Assembly: GCA_031281555.1 (NCBI GenBank)
Contig: JAITFK010000016.1
Coordinates: 1 to 40,016, forward strand
DNA length: 40,016 nucleotides
Direction: 5' to 3'
Source: Treponema sp.
GTDB taxonomy: Bacteria > Spirochaetota > Spirochaetia > Treponematales > Breznakiellaceae
Part shown: one piece after another, positions 8,841-17,936 of the stretch
Layout: the number at the start of each line of letters is the position of its first letter
Numbering within the stretch: position 1 is the first letter of the stretch
Translations under genes and position numbers: made by a program
The notes under the pieces: generated by a model
Databases searched by the model: none
Told to the model about the DNA's origin: nothing
The model's input: the letters and a program-made list of their open reading frames with translations, nothing else

Positions 8841-10458
8841 CGGAAACCTCCTTTACAGTTTTTACAGTATTTTTTGATTTTTTACGCCGTTGTGAAGCAA
8901 GAATTAACCCCGCGGCGATTACAATCAGCGGGATAATGCCTACATTCAGGATTTGTGCAAATTTCATTGCGGCTACGCGCTTATCAATATCCGCAATTCT
9001 ATCAAGACGGCTTGTCTGCGGCTGTTTACTTCTAATACTTATAATATCATCGTCATTGACAAGCCAGTCGGCGGCTCGCATCATAAAATCAAGGTTATGA
9101 TTTGCCTGCGTAACGTTTATCATATTTGAGGCAAAATTGGTATTTCCGACAACAATGATCCGCGAAGGGCTTGCCTGCTGCGGCATATCAGGTAGTTCTT
9201 CTTCAGAACCTTCACGCTTTGGTTTCGGAGAGCCGCGGAAGAAACTCGGGAAAGCTCCGGTTAAAGACACTCCAAGGATTTTCTCTCCGGTTGTTTCATT
9301 TTTTTCAAGTTCCAGCATATATGGGATTTCAGGATTTGCGCTAAAATCTTTACTCATAACCCATCCTTCTTTTGAAGTTGTAAAAAGAACAGTTGACTCA
9401 ACATTCGGAACAGGGTTCAATTCCAAAGGACTTGCCCAGAAAAGATCAAGCCCGAAAAAATTTGAACTTATGGGATGTTTCGGATTTCCGTTTTCTCCTA
9501 ATACGCTTATCCACAAAGGATAACGCACAATCCTGTATTGAAGACCGCCGCTCGGCGATCTGGTTTGATATATCATTTCAAGAGCATTACGATCCAGAGT
9601 AAGTTCCGGTCTTATGATTACCCCGTAGGCGGCAATCATTTCCAGCATCCCCTGATCAACTTTTTTCATTGCCTCAAGCGAATTGTAAAAGGTATCTACA
9701 AAAATGCTGTCTTCCGCGAAAAGAACCCTGCCGCCGAGCTGAATGTACCTGTCAATTCTGTAAAGCCCCCAGTGATCAATATCTTCAACTCCTCCAAGAA
9801 CAAAAAGCGCGGGAAGGTTATCAGGAATTTCTTCGCCGGGGGTCAGCAGCCGTACTGTATAACCTGAGTCTTCCAACATCGTATTCAATAATGAGTAATG
9901 TTCCCTCCATTGCATATAACCGTCGCCGACAATTATTCCGACATGGCGTTCTATTCCTGTCACCATTGAACGAATCCTTGATGTCAGATCATATTCAAGA
10001 GTATCTGTTGACAGTATCCATGGAAGAACTTCGTATTTGTCAAGATATTCAATTACAATACCTGAAAAAACTGTAATGAAACTTGCTTGATCCTGCGCAA
10101 CTGTCTGAATCTGCCTTGATTGAAGCCCGTATTCTTCAATCACACCGGAAAGCCCCGTATTTACCGGATCGCGGACAGAAACAATTATTTTCCCTTTTGA
10201 ATATGCCGCGTATTCTCTTAACATATCTTCAATTTCACCCGGAACCGGTACGATTGTTTTTAATTTGTCGGAAAGATAATAGGTTATATTTACCGGATTT
10301 TGCAATTCCATGCGAAGGTTACGCGAAACTTGCGAAATTGTATACGCTTTGTTTTTTGTAAGATCAAGGCGAAACCAGTAACGTCCGCTGACAAGGAAGC
10401 CTAAAATACACGCAGTTATTGATAACAGCATAATAACAGTCGTTTGTTTCTTGTTCAT
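8830..10458 (-). CDS. GldG-like ABC-associated membrane protein
   Basis: The product is 542 residues from the chosen start. An N-terminal membrane helix (about 7-27) is followed by RLDLTKNKAYTIS, a hallmark of GldG/ABC-auxiliary proteins, then a large extracytoplasmic domain and a C-terminal helix just before a basic tail (SQRRKKSK). I chose ATG 10458 over ATG 10482 because AAGGAG lies 10 bases upstream and the signal anchor then starts directly; the earlier start overlaps the permease gene by 10 bp. In Bacteroidetes GldF/GldG act in gliding or secretion. Here the protein is more likely part of an export or envelope ABC system of unknown cargo. Confidence 0.8.
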   Translation of the reverse strand: MNKKQTTVIMLLSITACILGFLVSGRYWFRLDLTKNKAYTISQVSRNLRMELQNPVNITYYLSDKLKTIVPVPGEIEDMLREYAAYSKGKIIVSVRDPVNTGLSGVIEEYGLQSRQIQTVAQDQASFITVFSGIVIEYLDKYEVLPWILSTDTLEYDLTSRIRSMVTGIERHVGIIVGDGYMQWREHYSLLNTMLEDSGYTVRLLTPGEEIPDNLPALFVLGGVEDIDHWGLYRIDRYIQLGGRVLFAEDSIFVDTFYNSLEAMKKVDQGMLEMIAAYGVIIRPELTLDRNALEMIYQTRSPSGGLQYRIVRYPLWISVLGENGNPKHPISSNFFGLDLFWASPLELNPVPNVESTVLFTTSKEGWVMSKDFSANPEIPYMLELEKNETTGEKILGVSLTGAFPSFFRGSPKPKREGSEEELPDMPQQASPSRIIVVGNTNFASNMINVTQANHNLDFMMRAADWLVNDDDIISIRSKQPQTSRLDRIADIDKRVAAMKFAQILNVGIIPLIVIAAGLILASQRRKKSKNTVKTVKEVSGDI

Positions 10459-10472
10459 TTTCCGCCTTCTCC

Positions 10473-11210
10473 TTATTTCCACTTCCTGAAAATGATAATG
10501 CGTGTATTAATGAATAAAAACAAGAACGCGCTTAACGCCAAAAAAATAACATCCCTTGAATCAATTATACCTTTGGAAAAACTTTCAAAATGATAAGCAA
10601 GCGAAAAAAAGTTGATAAATCCCGCAAGCCACTGAGGAAGGTTTAATGAATATGTAAACATATTCACAAACATTACAACCATTAAAATAACAGCGCTGCC
10701 GAGAAAACTGCCTGTCTGGCTTTTGGAAAGCGATGATAAAAGCAGCCCAAGGGCAACAGCGCTTACGCCTAACAAAAACGCTCCGGCATATTCGCAAAAT
10801 ATAACGCCAGTGTCATAATTACCCAAAGGCAAAAGGCTTAACGGAATTGACAGTGTCAGAAGAAGCATGACAGATAACACTGCGAACGTAGAAAAAAATT
10901 TCCCAAGCGCAAGATCCCATTCCGTAAAAGGCATTGTAAGTAAAAGCTCTACAGTTCCCGTCTTTCTTTCCTCTGCCCAGCTTTTCATTGTGATAACGGG
11001 AATTACTATTATATAAGCGACCGGGAAAACGCTGAAGTATGTCCTAAGCGTAGCCTGATTCATGGAAAAATACCGCAGAAAATAAAACAATGACACTGAG
11101 TTAAAAAGAAGAAAGAAAACGGCAGCGCCGTAAATTGCCGGTGAATACAGATATTGGTACAATTCCTTGCGCGCAAGCGTAAACGCGCGGTATGGCAGAA
11201 TGTTTTTCAT
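10473..11210 (-). CDS. ABC-2 type permease (GldF-like)
   Basis: The product is 245 residues with about six hydrophobic helices. The conserved region after helix two reads TMKSWAEERKTGTVELLLTMP, which is the E-rich loop typical of GldF/NosY-type ABC-2 permeases (SAERRxGTxExLLxxPV). It follows the ATPase gene with a TAATG stop-start overlap at 11208-11212, so the two are translationally coupled. With the ATPase it should form the transport core. The following GldG-like and DUF4340 proteins are the exported partners. The cargo cannot be read from the sequence. Confidence 0.88.
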   Translation of the reverse strand: MKNILPYRAFTLARKELYQYLYSPAIYGAAVFFLLFNSVSLFYFLRYFSMNQATLRTYFSVFPVAYIIVIPVITMKSWAEERKTGTVELLLTMPFTEWDLALGKFFSTFAVLSVMLLLTLSIPLSLLPLGNYDTGVIFCEYAGAFLLGVSAVALGLLLSSLSKSQTGSFLGSAVILMVVMFVNMFTYSLNLPQWLAGFINFFSLAYHFESFSKGIIDSRDVIFLALSAFLFLFINTRIIIFRKWK

Positions 11211-12193
11211 TACAGCGCTCCTGTTGTTTTAGTTTCATCGCCTGTGAGTTTTACAAATATGTCTTCTATGCTGAGTTTTTTCCTGTTCATCTCAAGTATT
11301 TTTAAGTTACCGGACACAGCCCAGTCAAAAATTTTTTCTCCTGCCGATGATTGATTTTCATCCGTACGAATAAAAAACCTGACTGTAACATACTCGCTGC
11401 AGGATGTTTCAATTTTCAGATTTGAAATCTGTCCCAGATTCGATATTTTGTTTTTAACATCATCCGGGCCCGCTCCTTTTAGAACAAGCTCCCAGTTGTC
11501 TCCTCCCTTCATGGATCCGGCAATTTCTTCAGGCCGTCCCTGCGCGGCAATACGTCCGTCATTAATTATTAATACCTGGGAACAGATAGCTTCAACTTCC
11601 TGTAAAATATGCGTAGACAGAATAACTGTTTTTCTTTTACCCAGTTCTTTTATAAGCGAGCGTATTTCTATAATCTGGTTGGGATCAAGGCCTGTTGTAG
11701 GTTCGTCAAGTATAAGAATAGGAGGATCGTGTATAATAGCCTGCGCAAGACCGGTACGCTGACGATAACCCTTGGAGAGCGTCTCTATTTTACGTCCGCG
11801 GTAGGATGTAATCGCGCAGGCTTCAAGGCTTGTTTCTATCGCGGCTTTTCTCTGTTTTTTCGGTATAAACCTTGCTTCGACGACAAAGGAAAGATATTCG
11901 TCTACAGTCAAGTCTCCGTATAAAGGCACATTTTCCGGCAGATAACCAATCCTCTTTTTTATTTCCAAAGGTTGTTCGGTAACAGGTATTCCGTCTACAA
12001 GCGCTGTACCGCTTGAAGCGAAATGAAAACCGGTAAGTATCTTCATTATAGTTGTTTTTCCCGCGCCGTTTGGCCCAAGAAAACCCACAACCTGTTGATC
12101 GCTTACCGAAAAAGAAACATCCGTAACAGCTTGCACATTTTCGTATTGTTTTGACAGGTTTTGAACCTTGATTTTTTCCGCTTGAGCGTTCAT
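11210..12193 (-). CDS. ABC transporter ATP-binding protein (Gld/CcmA type)
   Basis: The product is 327 residues. The Walker A motif is GPNGAGKTT, the signature motif is the variant LSKGYRQRTGLAQ, Walker B is ILILDEPTTGLD and the H-loop is ILSTH. The remaining 100 or so C-terminal residues form the extra domain usual in ABC-2 exporter ATPases. The sequence AAGGAGGG lies 13 bases before the ATG, rather far, with no better start nearby. It is the first gene of a leftward four-gene operon with the permease, GldG-like and DUF4340 genes. It drives transport by ATP hydrolysis at the inner face of the membrane. Confidence 0.9.
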   Translation of the reverse strand: MNAQAEKIKVQNLSKQYENVQAVTDVSFSVSDQQVVGFLGPNGAGKTTIMKILTGFHFASSGTALVDGIPVTEQPLEIKKRIGYLPENVPLYGDLTVDEYLSFVVEARFIPKKQRKAAIETSLEACAITSYRGRKIETLSKGYRQRTGLAQAIIHDPPILILDEPTTGLDPNQIIEIRSLIKELGKRKTVILSTHILQEVEAICSQVLIINDGRIAAQGRPEEIAGSMKGGDNWELVLKGAGPDDVKNKISNLGQISNLKIETSCSEYVTVRFFIRTDENQSSAGEKIFDWAVSGNLKILEMNRKKLSIEDIFVKLTGDETKTTGAL

Positions 12194-12244
12194 CAGTAAA
12201 CCGCAACCCTCCTTAAATCATCAATTTTTTTATATATAACATTT

Positions 12245-13174
12245 CTAGTCAACATATTCAATCGGAAAAACTTCATGATCGCGGCACAGAACTGTTTCAG
12301 GGAAAACAGCGCGGGCCTCTTTTAAAAGGTACTTCAGTTCATAATCAGTGTAACGCGGGCTGTAGTGTATTAAAGCGAGCTTTTTAATTCCTGAAGAGGC
12401 ACGGGCTATTTCAGCGGCTTCTTCCGCGGTCATGTGTTTTTTGGAATGAGCGTCTTCTGTCAGGTCTTTAGCGAACATTCCTTCGCATATAAATAAATCG
12501 GAGCCTATAACATGAGTGGAAATTTCCGATATTGCAAGCGAATCTGTAACATATGAAAATTTCCTGCCCATACGCGGAGGCCCCATCACGTCGCACGGCT
12601 GCACCATTTTTCCGCCTTCAATTTCTATTGTTTCACCTTTTTGCAATCTTCCCCATAATTTTCCCATTGGAATATTCAGCGCTTCGGCTTTTTGCGGATT
12701 AAACTCACCGGGACGCATTTCTTCTTCAAGCGTATAACCGTAACATGGTTTTGTATGCGACAGTGGAAAACAGCGCACATAAAACCCGTCTCCCCTGTAC
12801 ACTATACCCGGAGCAGTTATTTCCTGCACAATAATTTCATAATTTATGTACATATCAAGTATACGCCGGCTTGCCTCAATATATTCCGCAATGCGCGGCG
12901 GGCCTATGATATAAAGCGGATCATCCCTGTCCACCTGGGATGAAAGCATTAATAACCCTGGAATACCTGTAACATGATCCGCGTGAGTATGGCTGACAAA
13001 AATAACGGATATTTTTTTCCACCTGAGGTTAAGCCGCTTCAACGAAACCTGCGTTCCCTCGCCGCAGTCAAAAAGAAAGAGTTCTCCTTCACGGCGCAGC
13101 AGCACGGATGTTAAATGTCTGTTCGGCAGAGGCATCATACCGCCGCAGCCGAGAACAAATGCTTCAAGATTCAT
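12245..13174 (-). CDS. rnz: Ribonuclease Z
   Basis: The product is 309 residues, the usual length of the short tRNase Z form. The metallo-beta-lactamase motif HTHADH sits at residues 62-67. The other metal ligands appear in PLSHTKP, VTDS and LIHYSPRY, and the region from about 150 to 200 corresponds to the substrate-binding exosite area. It removes the 3' trailer of tRNA precursors. The start at ATG 13174 has no Shine-Dalgarno sequence; a TATAAT box (13188-13183 on this strand) ends only 8 bases upstream, so the transcript may be nearly leaderless. Confidence 0.93.
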   Translation of the reverse strand: MNLEAFVLGCGGMMPLPNRHLTSVLLRREGELFLFDCGEGTQVSLKRLNLRWKKISVIFVSHTHADHVTGIPGLLMLSSQVDRDDPLYIIGPPRIAEYIEASRRILDMYINYEIIVQEITAPGIVYRGDGFYVRCFPLSHTKPCYGYTLEEEMRPGEFNPQKAEALNIPMGKLWGRLQKGETIEIEGGKMVQPCDVMGPPRMGRKFSYVTDSLAISEISTHVIGSDLFICEGMFAKDLTEDAHSKKHMTAEEAAEIARASSGIKKLALIHYSPRYTDYELKYLLKEARAVFPETVLCRDHEVFPIEYVD

Positions 13175-13182
13175 AAAAAAAA

Positions 13183-13188
13183 ATTATA
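13183..13188 (-). promoter_or_regulatory. Candidate -10 box of rnz
   Basis: A perfect TATAAT on the minus strand ends 8 bases before the rnz ATG, separated from it by a run of T. No convincing -35 box is visible at the usual spacing. If used, transcription would begin about one or two bases before the start codon. Confidence 0.4.
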
Positions 13189-13217
13189 TCGGCTTACGAA
13201 TAATGATTCCAGTCAAA

Positions 13218-14399
13218 TTAAACATTCCTGGGAATTTTGTACTGTTCTATTCCGTTTCCGGTAACAACCGCGCAGTTACGTCCGCTTCCCTTTGCCGCAT
13301 AAAGCGCTTTATCAGCCAGATCATACAATATTTTAGTCTCAGATGACACCCCGCAGTGTTCTATATAAACTCCGATACTGATTGATACATACTGCGAGAC
13401 TTTGGATTTTTCATGCGGAATTTCCAGTTCTCTTATAGACTTAGAGATATACGTTAAAACTTCATCCACATGAGAAACGTCTTTTTCAAACCATAACAGG
13501 GCAAATTCTTCACCGCCTACCCTTGCGGCATATACACCCAAAATATCCATTAGACTGTTCAACACTCCGGCCACAGAACGCAGACAGGCATCACCCATCG
13601 GATGCCCGTAATGATCATTGTAATTTTTAAAAAAATCAATATCGCAAATGGCTATGCAAAGCCAATTATCAAAAGATCTGTAATTTGTCAAATATCTTTG
13701 AAAAGTATGCATAAAATCCCTGCGGTTTTTTAACTTGGTTAATTCATCTATAGTGCTTTGATCAAGGTATTTATTACGCTCTTCCTCAAGTATAGTTGTG
13801 CTTATCTCAAGCCCAAATCTAAGTTTTGTAATTTGCCATGTGAAATAAAGACTGATAATTCCTGCAAGAACCGTACATATTATGTCATATACCGCCGCAT
13901 CAGAATTTTCTTTGAAGCAAAGAGAAGTTATTATAAAAACAATCATTGCGCTCAAGGTAAGAGCCAGGTTAAACTGGGGAGGATTAACAAACATTAACAG
14001 AGCGCATATCAAAAAACTAAAAAAAACCGAAGCCGGTCTTTCCTGAACTGAAAAGATATTCAGATATATACCGAAAGACATTATATTTACATAGAATAAT
14101 GTGATAAAAATATAAATAAACCGGTTGCTAACGACTGTAGTTTGCATTTTATAGTTGGTATAATAGGATAAAACAAGCGCAATTACGGCAAAAAGCAGAT
14201 AAAACAGCGCGTTTATATAATCTTTTTCATAAAAAATAGGAAACGCTGTGAAACAAATGATAACAATGGCTACTATTTTACTAATTTCCCGTAATGTAGA
14301 TAGATTATTAATAAATAGTCTGTTAATATATTCCTTGTATTGGTCAGGCGCATATGAATAGTGGCTCCATAAAAATAAGAATTTATTAAAAAACGACAT
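13218..14399 (-). CDS. Membrane-bound diguanylate cyclase (GGEEF)
   Basis: The product is 393 residues. Residues 40-190 hold about six hydrophobic helices forming an unnamed membrane sensor. A short linker leads to the GGDEF domain with ELTKLKNRRDF, the metal-binding DIDFFKNYNDHYGHPMGD (253-270) and ARVGGEEFALLWF (GGEEF at 295-299), so the active site is intact and c-di-GMP synthesis is expected. The RxxD inhibitory I-site, which normally lies a few residues before the GG motif, is missing (the sequence is ILGVYAARVGG), so classic product feedback is unlikely. A TATAAT box lies 20 bases upstream of the ATG at 14425-14420, without a Shine-Dalgarno sequence. Confidence 0.92.
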   Translation of the reverse strand: MSFFNKFLFLWSHYSYAPDQYKEYINRLFINNLSTLREISKIVAIVIICFTAFPIFYEKDYINALFYLLFAVIALVLSYYTNYKMQTTVVSNRFIYIFITLFYVNIMSFGIYLNIFSVQERPASVFFSFLICALLMFVNPPQFNLALTLSAMIVFIITSLCFKENSDAAVYDIICTVLAGIISLYFTWQITKLRFGLEISTTILEEERNKYLDQSTIDELTKLKNRRDFMHTFQRYLTNYRSFDNWLCIAICDIDFFKNYNDHYGHPMGDACLRSVAGVLNSLMDILGVYAARVGGEEFALLWFEKDVSHVDEVLTYISKSIRELEIPHEKSKVSQYVSISIGVYIEHCGVSSETKILYDLADKALYAAKGSGRNCAVVTGNGIEQYKIPRNV

Positions 14400-14445
14400 T
14401 GCTTTAATGATAGCAAGAAATTATAATTAACACAATATATTTTTT

Positions 14446-15477
14446 TTAAAACTGCATCTTGCTTCGTTCGGCAAAGCCTGTTAAGTTCTGAAATTCAATT
14501 ACAGAACCATCGTCAAGCTGCACCTTACCGGAAAAAAAACCGAAAACCTGCCGCCGGGTGGAGTTGTAGAAGAACAGCCTGCGTCTGTCTATCCTCTCCT
14601 GATGAGGAAAAAAGGTCATTTCCAGACGGTTGTCATTACTCGTAAACCTCCAGGGAGACAGCCAGTTTGAAAGCGGTATATGGAATGTAACCTGATCCAG
14701 CTTATGCAGCATTCCGTCTACAAAAAAGCCGTTTTCGGTTCCCTGTGAAAAATCCGCCCAACTGTAACCCACGCAAAAACTTAACTGTTTTCCGCCGCTC
14801 ATGCCGCAGGCTGCAGCCCAATAGCGAATATCGGCTTTTGGCCGCACACCGCGATTCCAGTCAAAAATACCCCAGGCGTTTCCGCGTGTAAAAATGATTT
14901 CACTGGAACCGATTTGTATCACCCCTTCGGCATAATACCAGGGAGAACACCGTGAATACCGGAAAGCGTTTTTTTCATTCCGCCACGGTTGATTGGTTAC
15001 AAGGGAATGTGAAGATTCAGGTTCGCTGAGCACCAGCGCCCCTTTCATATTACGATGGTGACCAAATCTTGGTATGTCTGTTTTTATGATTTTTACGCCG
15101 TTTCCCATACAAATAAAATCCAGATGCGTTTTCTTCCTCCTCCAGCGAACAGAATCTGAAATACTGTTTGTCGGAAGTTCGTATGTCCCAAACGGAAATA
15201 AGTTTTTGTAAATTTGTGTAATACGTTTTTTATCACGCAGTGAAATTACGGAAACGCCCATGTAACCAAGCCAGCCGTCATCCCTTATTTCGAAAACAAC
15301 AAGATGCGTCGGAGTATGAACTATATATCTGTCAGATTCTGTTATTCTGCCCCGCGGCGCGTATACCAGAGCAGGATCATAAAAAAAAACAGGTTTCCTT
15401 GACCAGCCGAAATTTTGAGCCTGACCTTGATCGTCCAAAACGGATAATGAGGAGGAAATTTCATTTTGAGGCATCAT
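14446..15477 (-). CDS. DUF2804 family protein
   Basis: The product is 343 residues with no signal peptide or membrane helix. Aromatic-rich beta-type motifs run through it (FGWSRKP near the start, RYWAAACG, GYSWADFSQGTENGFFVDG, WLSPWRFTS near the end), as in the DUF2804 family, whose function is unknown. The first residues read MMPQN, so translation could start at either Met. It is divergent from murD with 42 bp between the starts, so both promoters must lie in that short gap or overlap the coding ends. Nothing in the sequence ties it to murein synthesis. Confidence 0.75.
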   Translation of the reverse strand: MMPQNEISSSLSVLDDQGQAQNFGWSRKPVFFYDPALVYAPRGRITESDRYIVHTPTHLVVFEIRDDGWLGYMGVSVISLRDKKRITQIYKNLFPFGTYELPTNSISDSVRWRRKKTHLDFICMGNGVKIIKTDIPRFGHHRNMKGALVLSEPESSHSLVTNQPWRNEKNAFRYSRCSPWYYAEGVIQIGSSEIIFTRGNAWGIFDWNRGVRPKADIRYWAAACGMSGGKQLSFCVGYSWADFSQGTENGFFVDGMLHKLDQVTFHIPLSNWLSPWRFTSNDNRLEMTFFPHQERIDRRRLFFYNSTRRQVFGFFSGKVQLDDGSVIEFQNLTGFAERSKMQF

Positions 15478-15484
15478 TAACCTG

Positions 15485-15513
15485 TTTACACTGCGTTAAC
15501 CGCATGGTATTAA
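15485..15513 (+). promoter_or_regulatory. Candidate sigma70-type promoter of murD, leaderless arrangement
   Basis: TTTACA (15485-15490), a 17-base spacer and TATTAA (15508-15513) precede the murD ATG at 15520 by 6 bases. The expected transcription start falls on or next to the start codon, and no Shine-Dalgarno sequence is present. Confidence 0.45.
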
Positions 15514-15519
15514 AATATC

Positions 15520-16971
15520 ATGGATTATTCGGGAGTTAAAGTGTTGGTAATGGGACTTGGACTTCATGGCGGAGGACTGGAAACCGCGCGTTTTTTACTG
15601 AAGCGCGGCGCTTCTCTTACCGTTACCGACCTGAGGGACGAAAAAACCCTTCTTCCGGCAATTGAACAGCTTGACGCAGCTTGCGCTGAATACGGTCAGG
15701 AAAAAATCAGATATATACTGGGCAGACACGAAACAGAAGATTTTAGGAAAGCCGATATTGTAATTAAAAATCCCGCGGTAAGGCCTGACTCTCCGTATTT
15801 ACAATCCGTAAAAAAAACAGAAACCGATATTTCTCTTTTTTTATCGGAATCCCCCGCGAAACTTTTCGCGGTTACAGGCTCCAAGGGAAAATCAAGCGCC
15901 GCTTCCGCCCTTTTCCGGATTCTGGAAAAATGCTCAAGCGGTAAAACATTTCTCGGCGGAAACATCACTGTCTCTCCATTAAGCTTTATTGACGATTTGA
16001 GAAATACCGACAATGTTGTACTTGAGCTTTCAAGTTTTCAGTTAGGCGACTTAAAGGGAAGAAAGGCGCAAGACGGCAACACGCTGTTAAAACCTTTTGC
16101 GTCAATACTCACCGCAATCATGCCGGATCATCTTGACCGTTATGTGTCAATGGAAGAATATATTGATGATAAAAGAAATATTTACTGCGGACAGGATTCA
16201 AATTGCGTAACTATAGCGGGAGACTGCTCATGGGGAAAAAGTTTTCTGTCTGAAACAAAGGCTCGTCCCCTTGTTTATTCGCGCTCTCCTTTGGCAAAAA
16301 ACCAAAGCGGCGGCTGGCTTGAAAATGAAAAAGGGTACGCACGCTTTTTAAACTGGGAATGTATTACAGAAGAAACCGCAGAACTTGTACCGAAAAAGCT
16401 TCTTGTAAAGGGAAGTCATCAAAAACTAAACCTGCTTGCGGCAGCTCTTGCAGCATATGCGAACGGAACGGAAGCTGAAAATGTAAGGAACGCTTTAGCT
16501 GACTTCCGGGGTATTGAACACCGGCTTGAATTGTTTTACGAAGCAAAAGGAATATGTTTTTACAATGACAGCGCAGCTACAATTCCGCAGGCTGCGGAAG
16601 CCTGTATCGAAGCGTTAAAACCAGATGCTCCGCTTGTGCTTGTAACAGGCGGTACCGATAAAAACCTTGACTTTTCAACGCTGGCAAGGGCAGCTGCGGG
16701 AGCAAAGGCTGTAATACTCCTTGCCGGTACAGGAAGCGAAAAACTAATCCGCCTGTTTACTCAAGCAGGCATAAAATACCTTGGACCGTTTGACAATTTA
16801 GATAAGGCCGTTATTTGTTCAATTGAAAATGCTGAAAACCTGAAAAATAAAGCGGATGGCTGTGTAAATATCGCGCTTTCTCCGGGATGCGCAAGTTTCG
16901 GAATGTTCCTTAATGAATTTGACCGCGGCAAAAAATGGAAAGAAGCTGTAATGCGTCTTTATCGGGGGTAG
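15520..16971 (+). CDS. murD: UDP-N-acetylmuramoyl-L-alanine--D-glutamate ligase
   Basis: The product is 483 residues. The N-terminal Rossmann part has VLVMGLGLHGGGLETARFL. The ATP-binding loop is TGSKGKSS (119-126), a variant of the usual GTNGK(T/S)T. Further Mur ligase landmarks are LSSFQLGDL, DHLDRYVSMEEY, DKRNIYCGQ with the conserved lysine, IEHRLELF, and NDSAAT in place of NDSKAT. It adds D-glutamate to UDP-MurNAc-L-Ala in the cytoplasm. MurD of this branch appears to differ from the E. coli form, but nothing suggests loss of function. The next gene, epmA, starts 4 bases after the stop. Confidence 0.9.
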   Translation: MDYSGVKVLVMGLGLHGGGLETARFLLKRGASLTVTDLRDEKTLLPAIEQLDAACAEYGQEKIRYILGRHETEDFRKADIVIKNPAVRPDSPYLQSVKKTETDISLFLSESPAKLFAVTGSKGKSSAASALFRILEKCSSGKTFLGGNITVSPLSFIDDLRNTDNVVLELSSFQLGDLKGRKAQDGNTLLKPFASILTAIMPDHLDRYVSMEEYIDDKRNIYCGQDSNCVTIAGDCSWGKSFLSETKARPLVYSRSPLAKNQSGGWLENEKGYARFLNWECITEETAELVPKKLLVKGSHQKLNLLAAALAAYANGTEAENVRNALADFRGIEHRLELFYEAKGICFYNDSAATIPQAAEACIEALKPDAPLVLVTGGTDKNLDFSTLARAAAGAKAVILLAGTGSEKLIRLFTQAGIKYLGPFDNLDKAVICSIENAENLKNKADGCVNIALSPGCASFGMFLNEFDRGKKWKEAVMRLYRG

Positions 16972-16974
16972 TTT

Positions 16975-17934
16975 TTGGATTTACAGACGCTTCAAAAACG
17001 CGCTTCTATTATAAAGCACGCGCACTCTTTCTTTGACAGTAAAAATTATCTTGAACTTGACACTCCCCTTCTCTCTTCTGACCTAATTCCCGAGTCCTGC
17101 CTTGAAGTTTTTGAAACTTCCCGTATTTACCCTGCCGCAAGCATAAAAAAAAGCAGGAGCCTTTACCTCATTCCTTCACCTGAAATCTGGATGAAAAAAA
17201 TTATCGCCCGGCATCGTATTAATGTATATCAAATTTGCAAATGCTTTCGTAACGGTGAATCCTCCGGGCATCTTCACAACAGCGAATTTACAATGATTGA
17301 GTATTATACAATGGACGCGGACTATATGGATTCACTTACGATAACAGAAGAACTATTTATGTATCTCGCGAAAAAAGAAGACGTTCCCTTTCCCGCTCCT
17401 CCGTTTGATCGCATAACTGTCGCGCAGGCTTTTGAAAAATACGCCGGTTTTGATCTTTTTGAAGCTGCGGGAAACAACAGTCTTGAAGAACAAGCCAAAA
17501 AGCTTGGCCTTGAACCAATGCCCGGAATGACGGTAGGAGAGCTTTATGATTTGATTTTTATTCATTCTGTGGAACCCTTTTTAAAGACAGAAAAACCTGT
17601 AGCTCTCCTTGATTATCCGGCGTTTGTTCCGTGCCTCGCTAAAAAAGCACATAACAAACATACGGTTGAACGCTGGGAATTATATTACAACGGAATAGAG
17701 CTTGCGAACTGTTTTTCAGAAGAAACAGATCCTCAAGCTGTAAAAAATTTTTTTATAAGCGAAGAAAAAGAAAAGCGGGAAACAGCGCTTGTACAACATA
17801 AAGTGGATCATAATTACTGGAAAATATTTAAAGATTTCCCCCGCTGTTCCGGAGTCGCGATGGGACTTGACAGGCTCATTATGGCGTTAACAGGACGGCT
17901 TACAATCGACTCAGTAACTATTACAGACAGTTAA
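16975..17934 (+). CDS. epmA: EF-P--(R)-beta-lysine ligase (EpmA/GenX/PoxA family)
   Basis: The product is 319 residues, the size of EpmA and much shorter than lysyl-tRNA synthetase because the anticodon-binding domain is missing. Class II synthetase motif 2 reads FRNGE...HNSEFTMIEYY and motif 3 is GVAMGLDRLIMAL; the helix LELDTPLLSSDLIPE at the front matches motif 1. The enzyme attaches (R)-beta-lysine to a lysine of elongation factor P, which relieves stalling at polyproline. The start is TTG 16975, 4 bases after murD, with the G-run of the murD end serving as a possible Shine-Dalgarno site. EpmB and EF-P are not in the window. Its stop lies only two bases from the stop of the convergent lipoprotein gene. 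Confidence 0.9.
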   Translation: MDLQTLQKRASIIKHAHSFFDSKNYLELDTPLLSSDLIPESCLEVFETSRIYPAASIKKSRSLYLIPSPEIWMKKIIARHRINVYQICKCFRNGESSGHLHNSEFTMIEYYTMDADYMDSLTITEELFMYLAKKEDVPFPAPPFDRITVAQAFEKYAGFDLFEAAGNNSLEEQAKKLGLEPMPGMTVGELYDLIFIHSVEPFLKTEKPVALLDYPAFVPCLAKKAHNKHTVERWELYYNGIELANCFSEETDPQAVKNFFISEEKEKRETALVQHKVDHNYWKIFKDFPRCSGVAMGLDRLIMALTGRLTIDSVTITDS

Positions 17935-17936
17935 CC

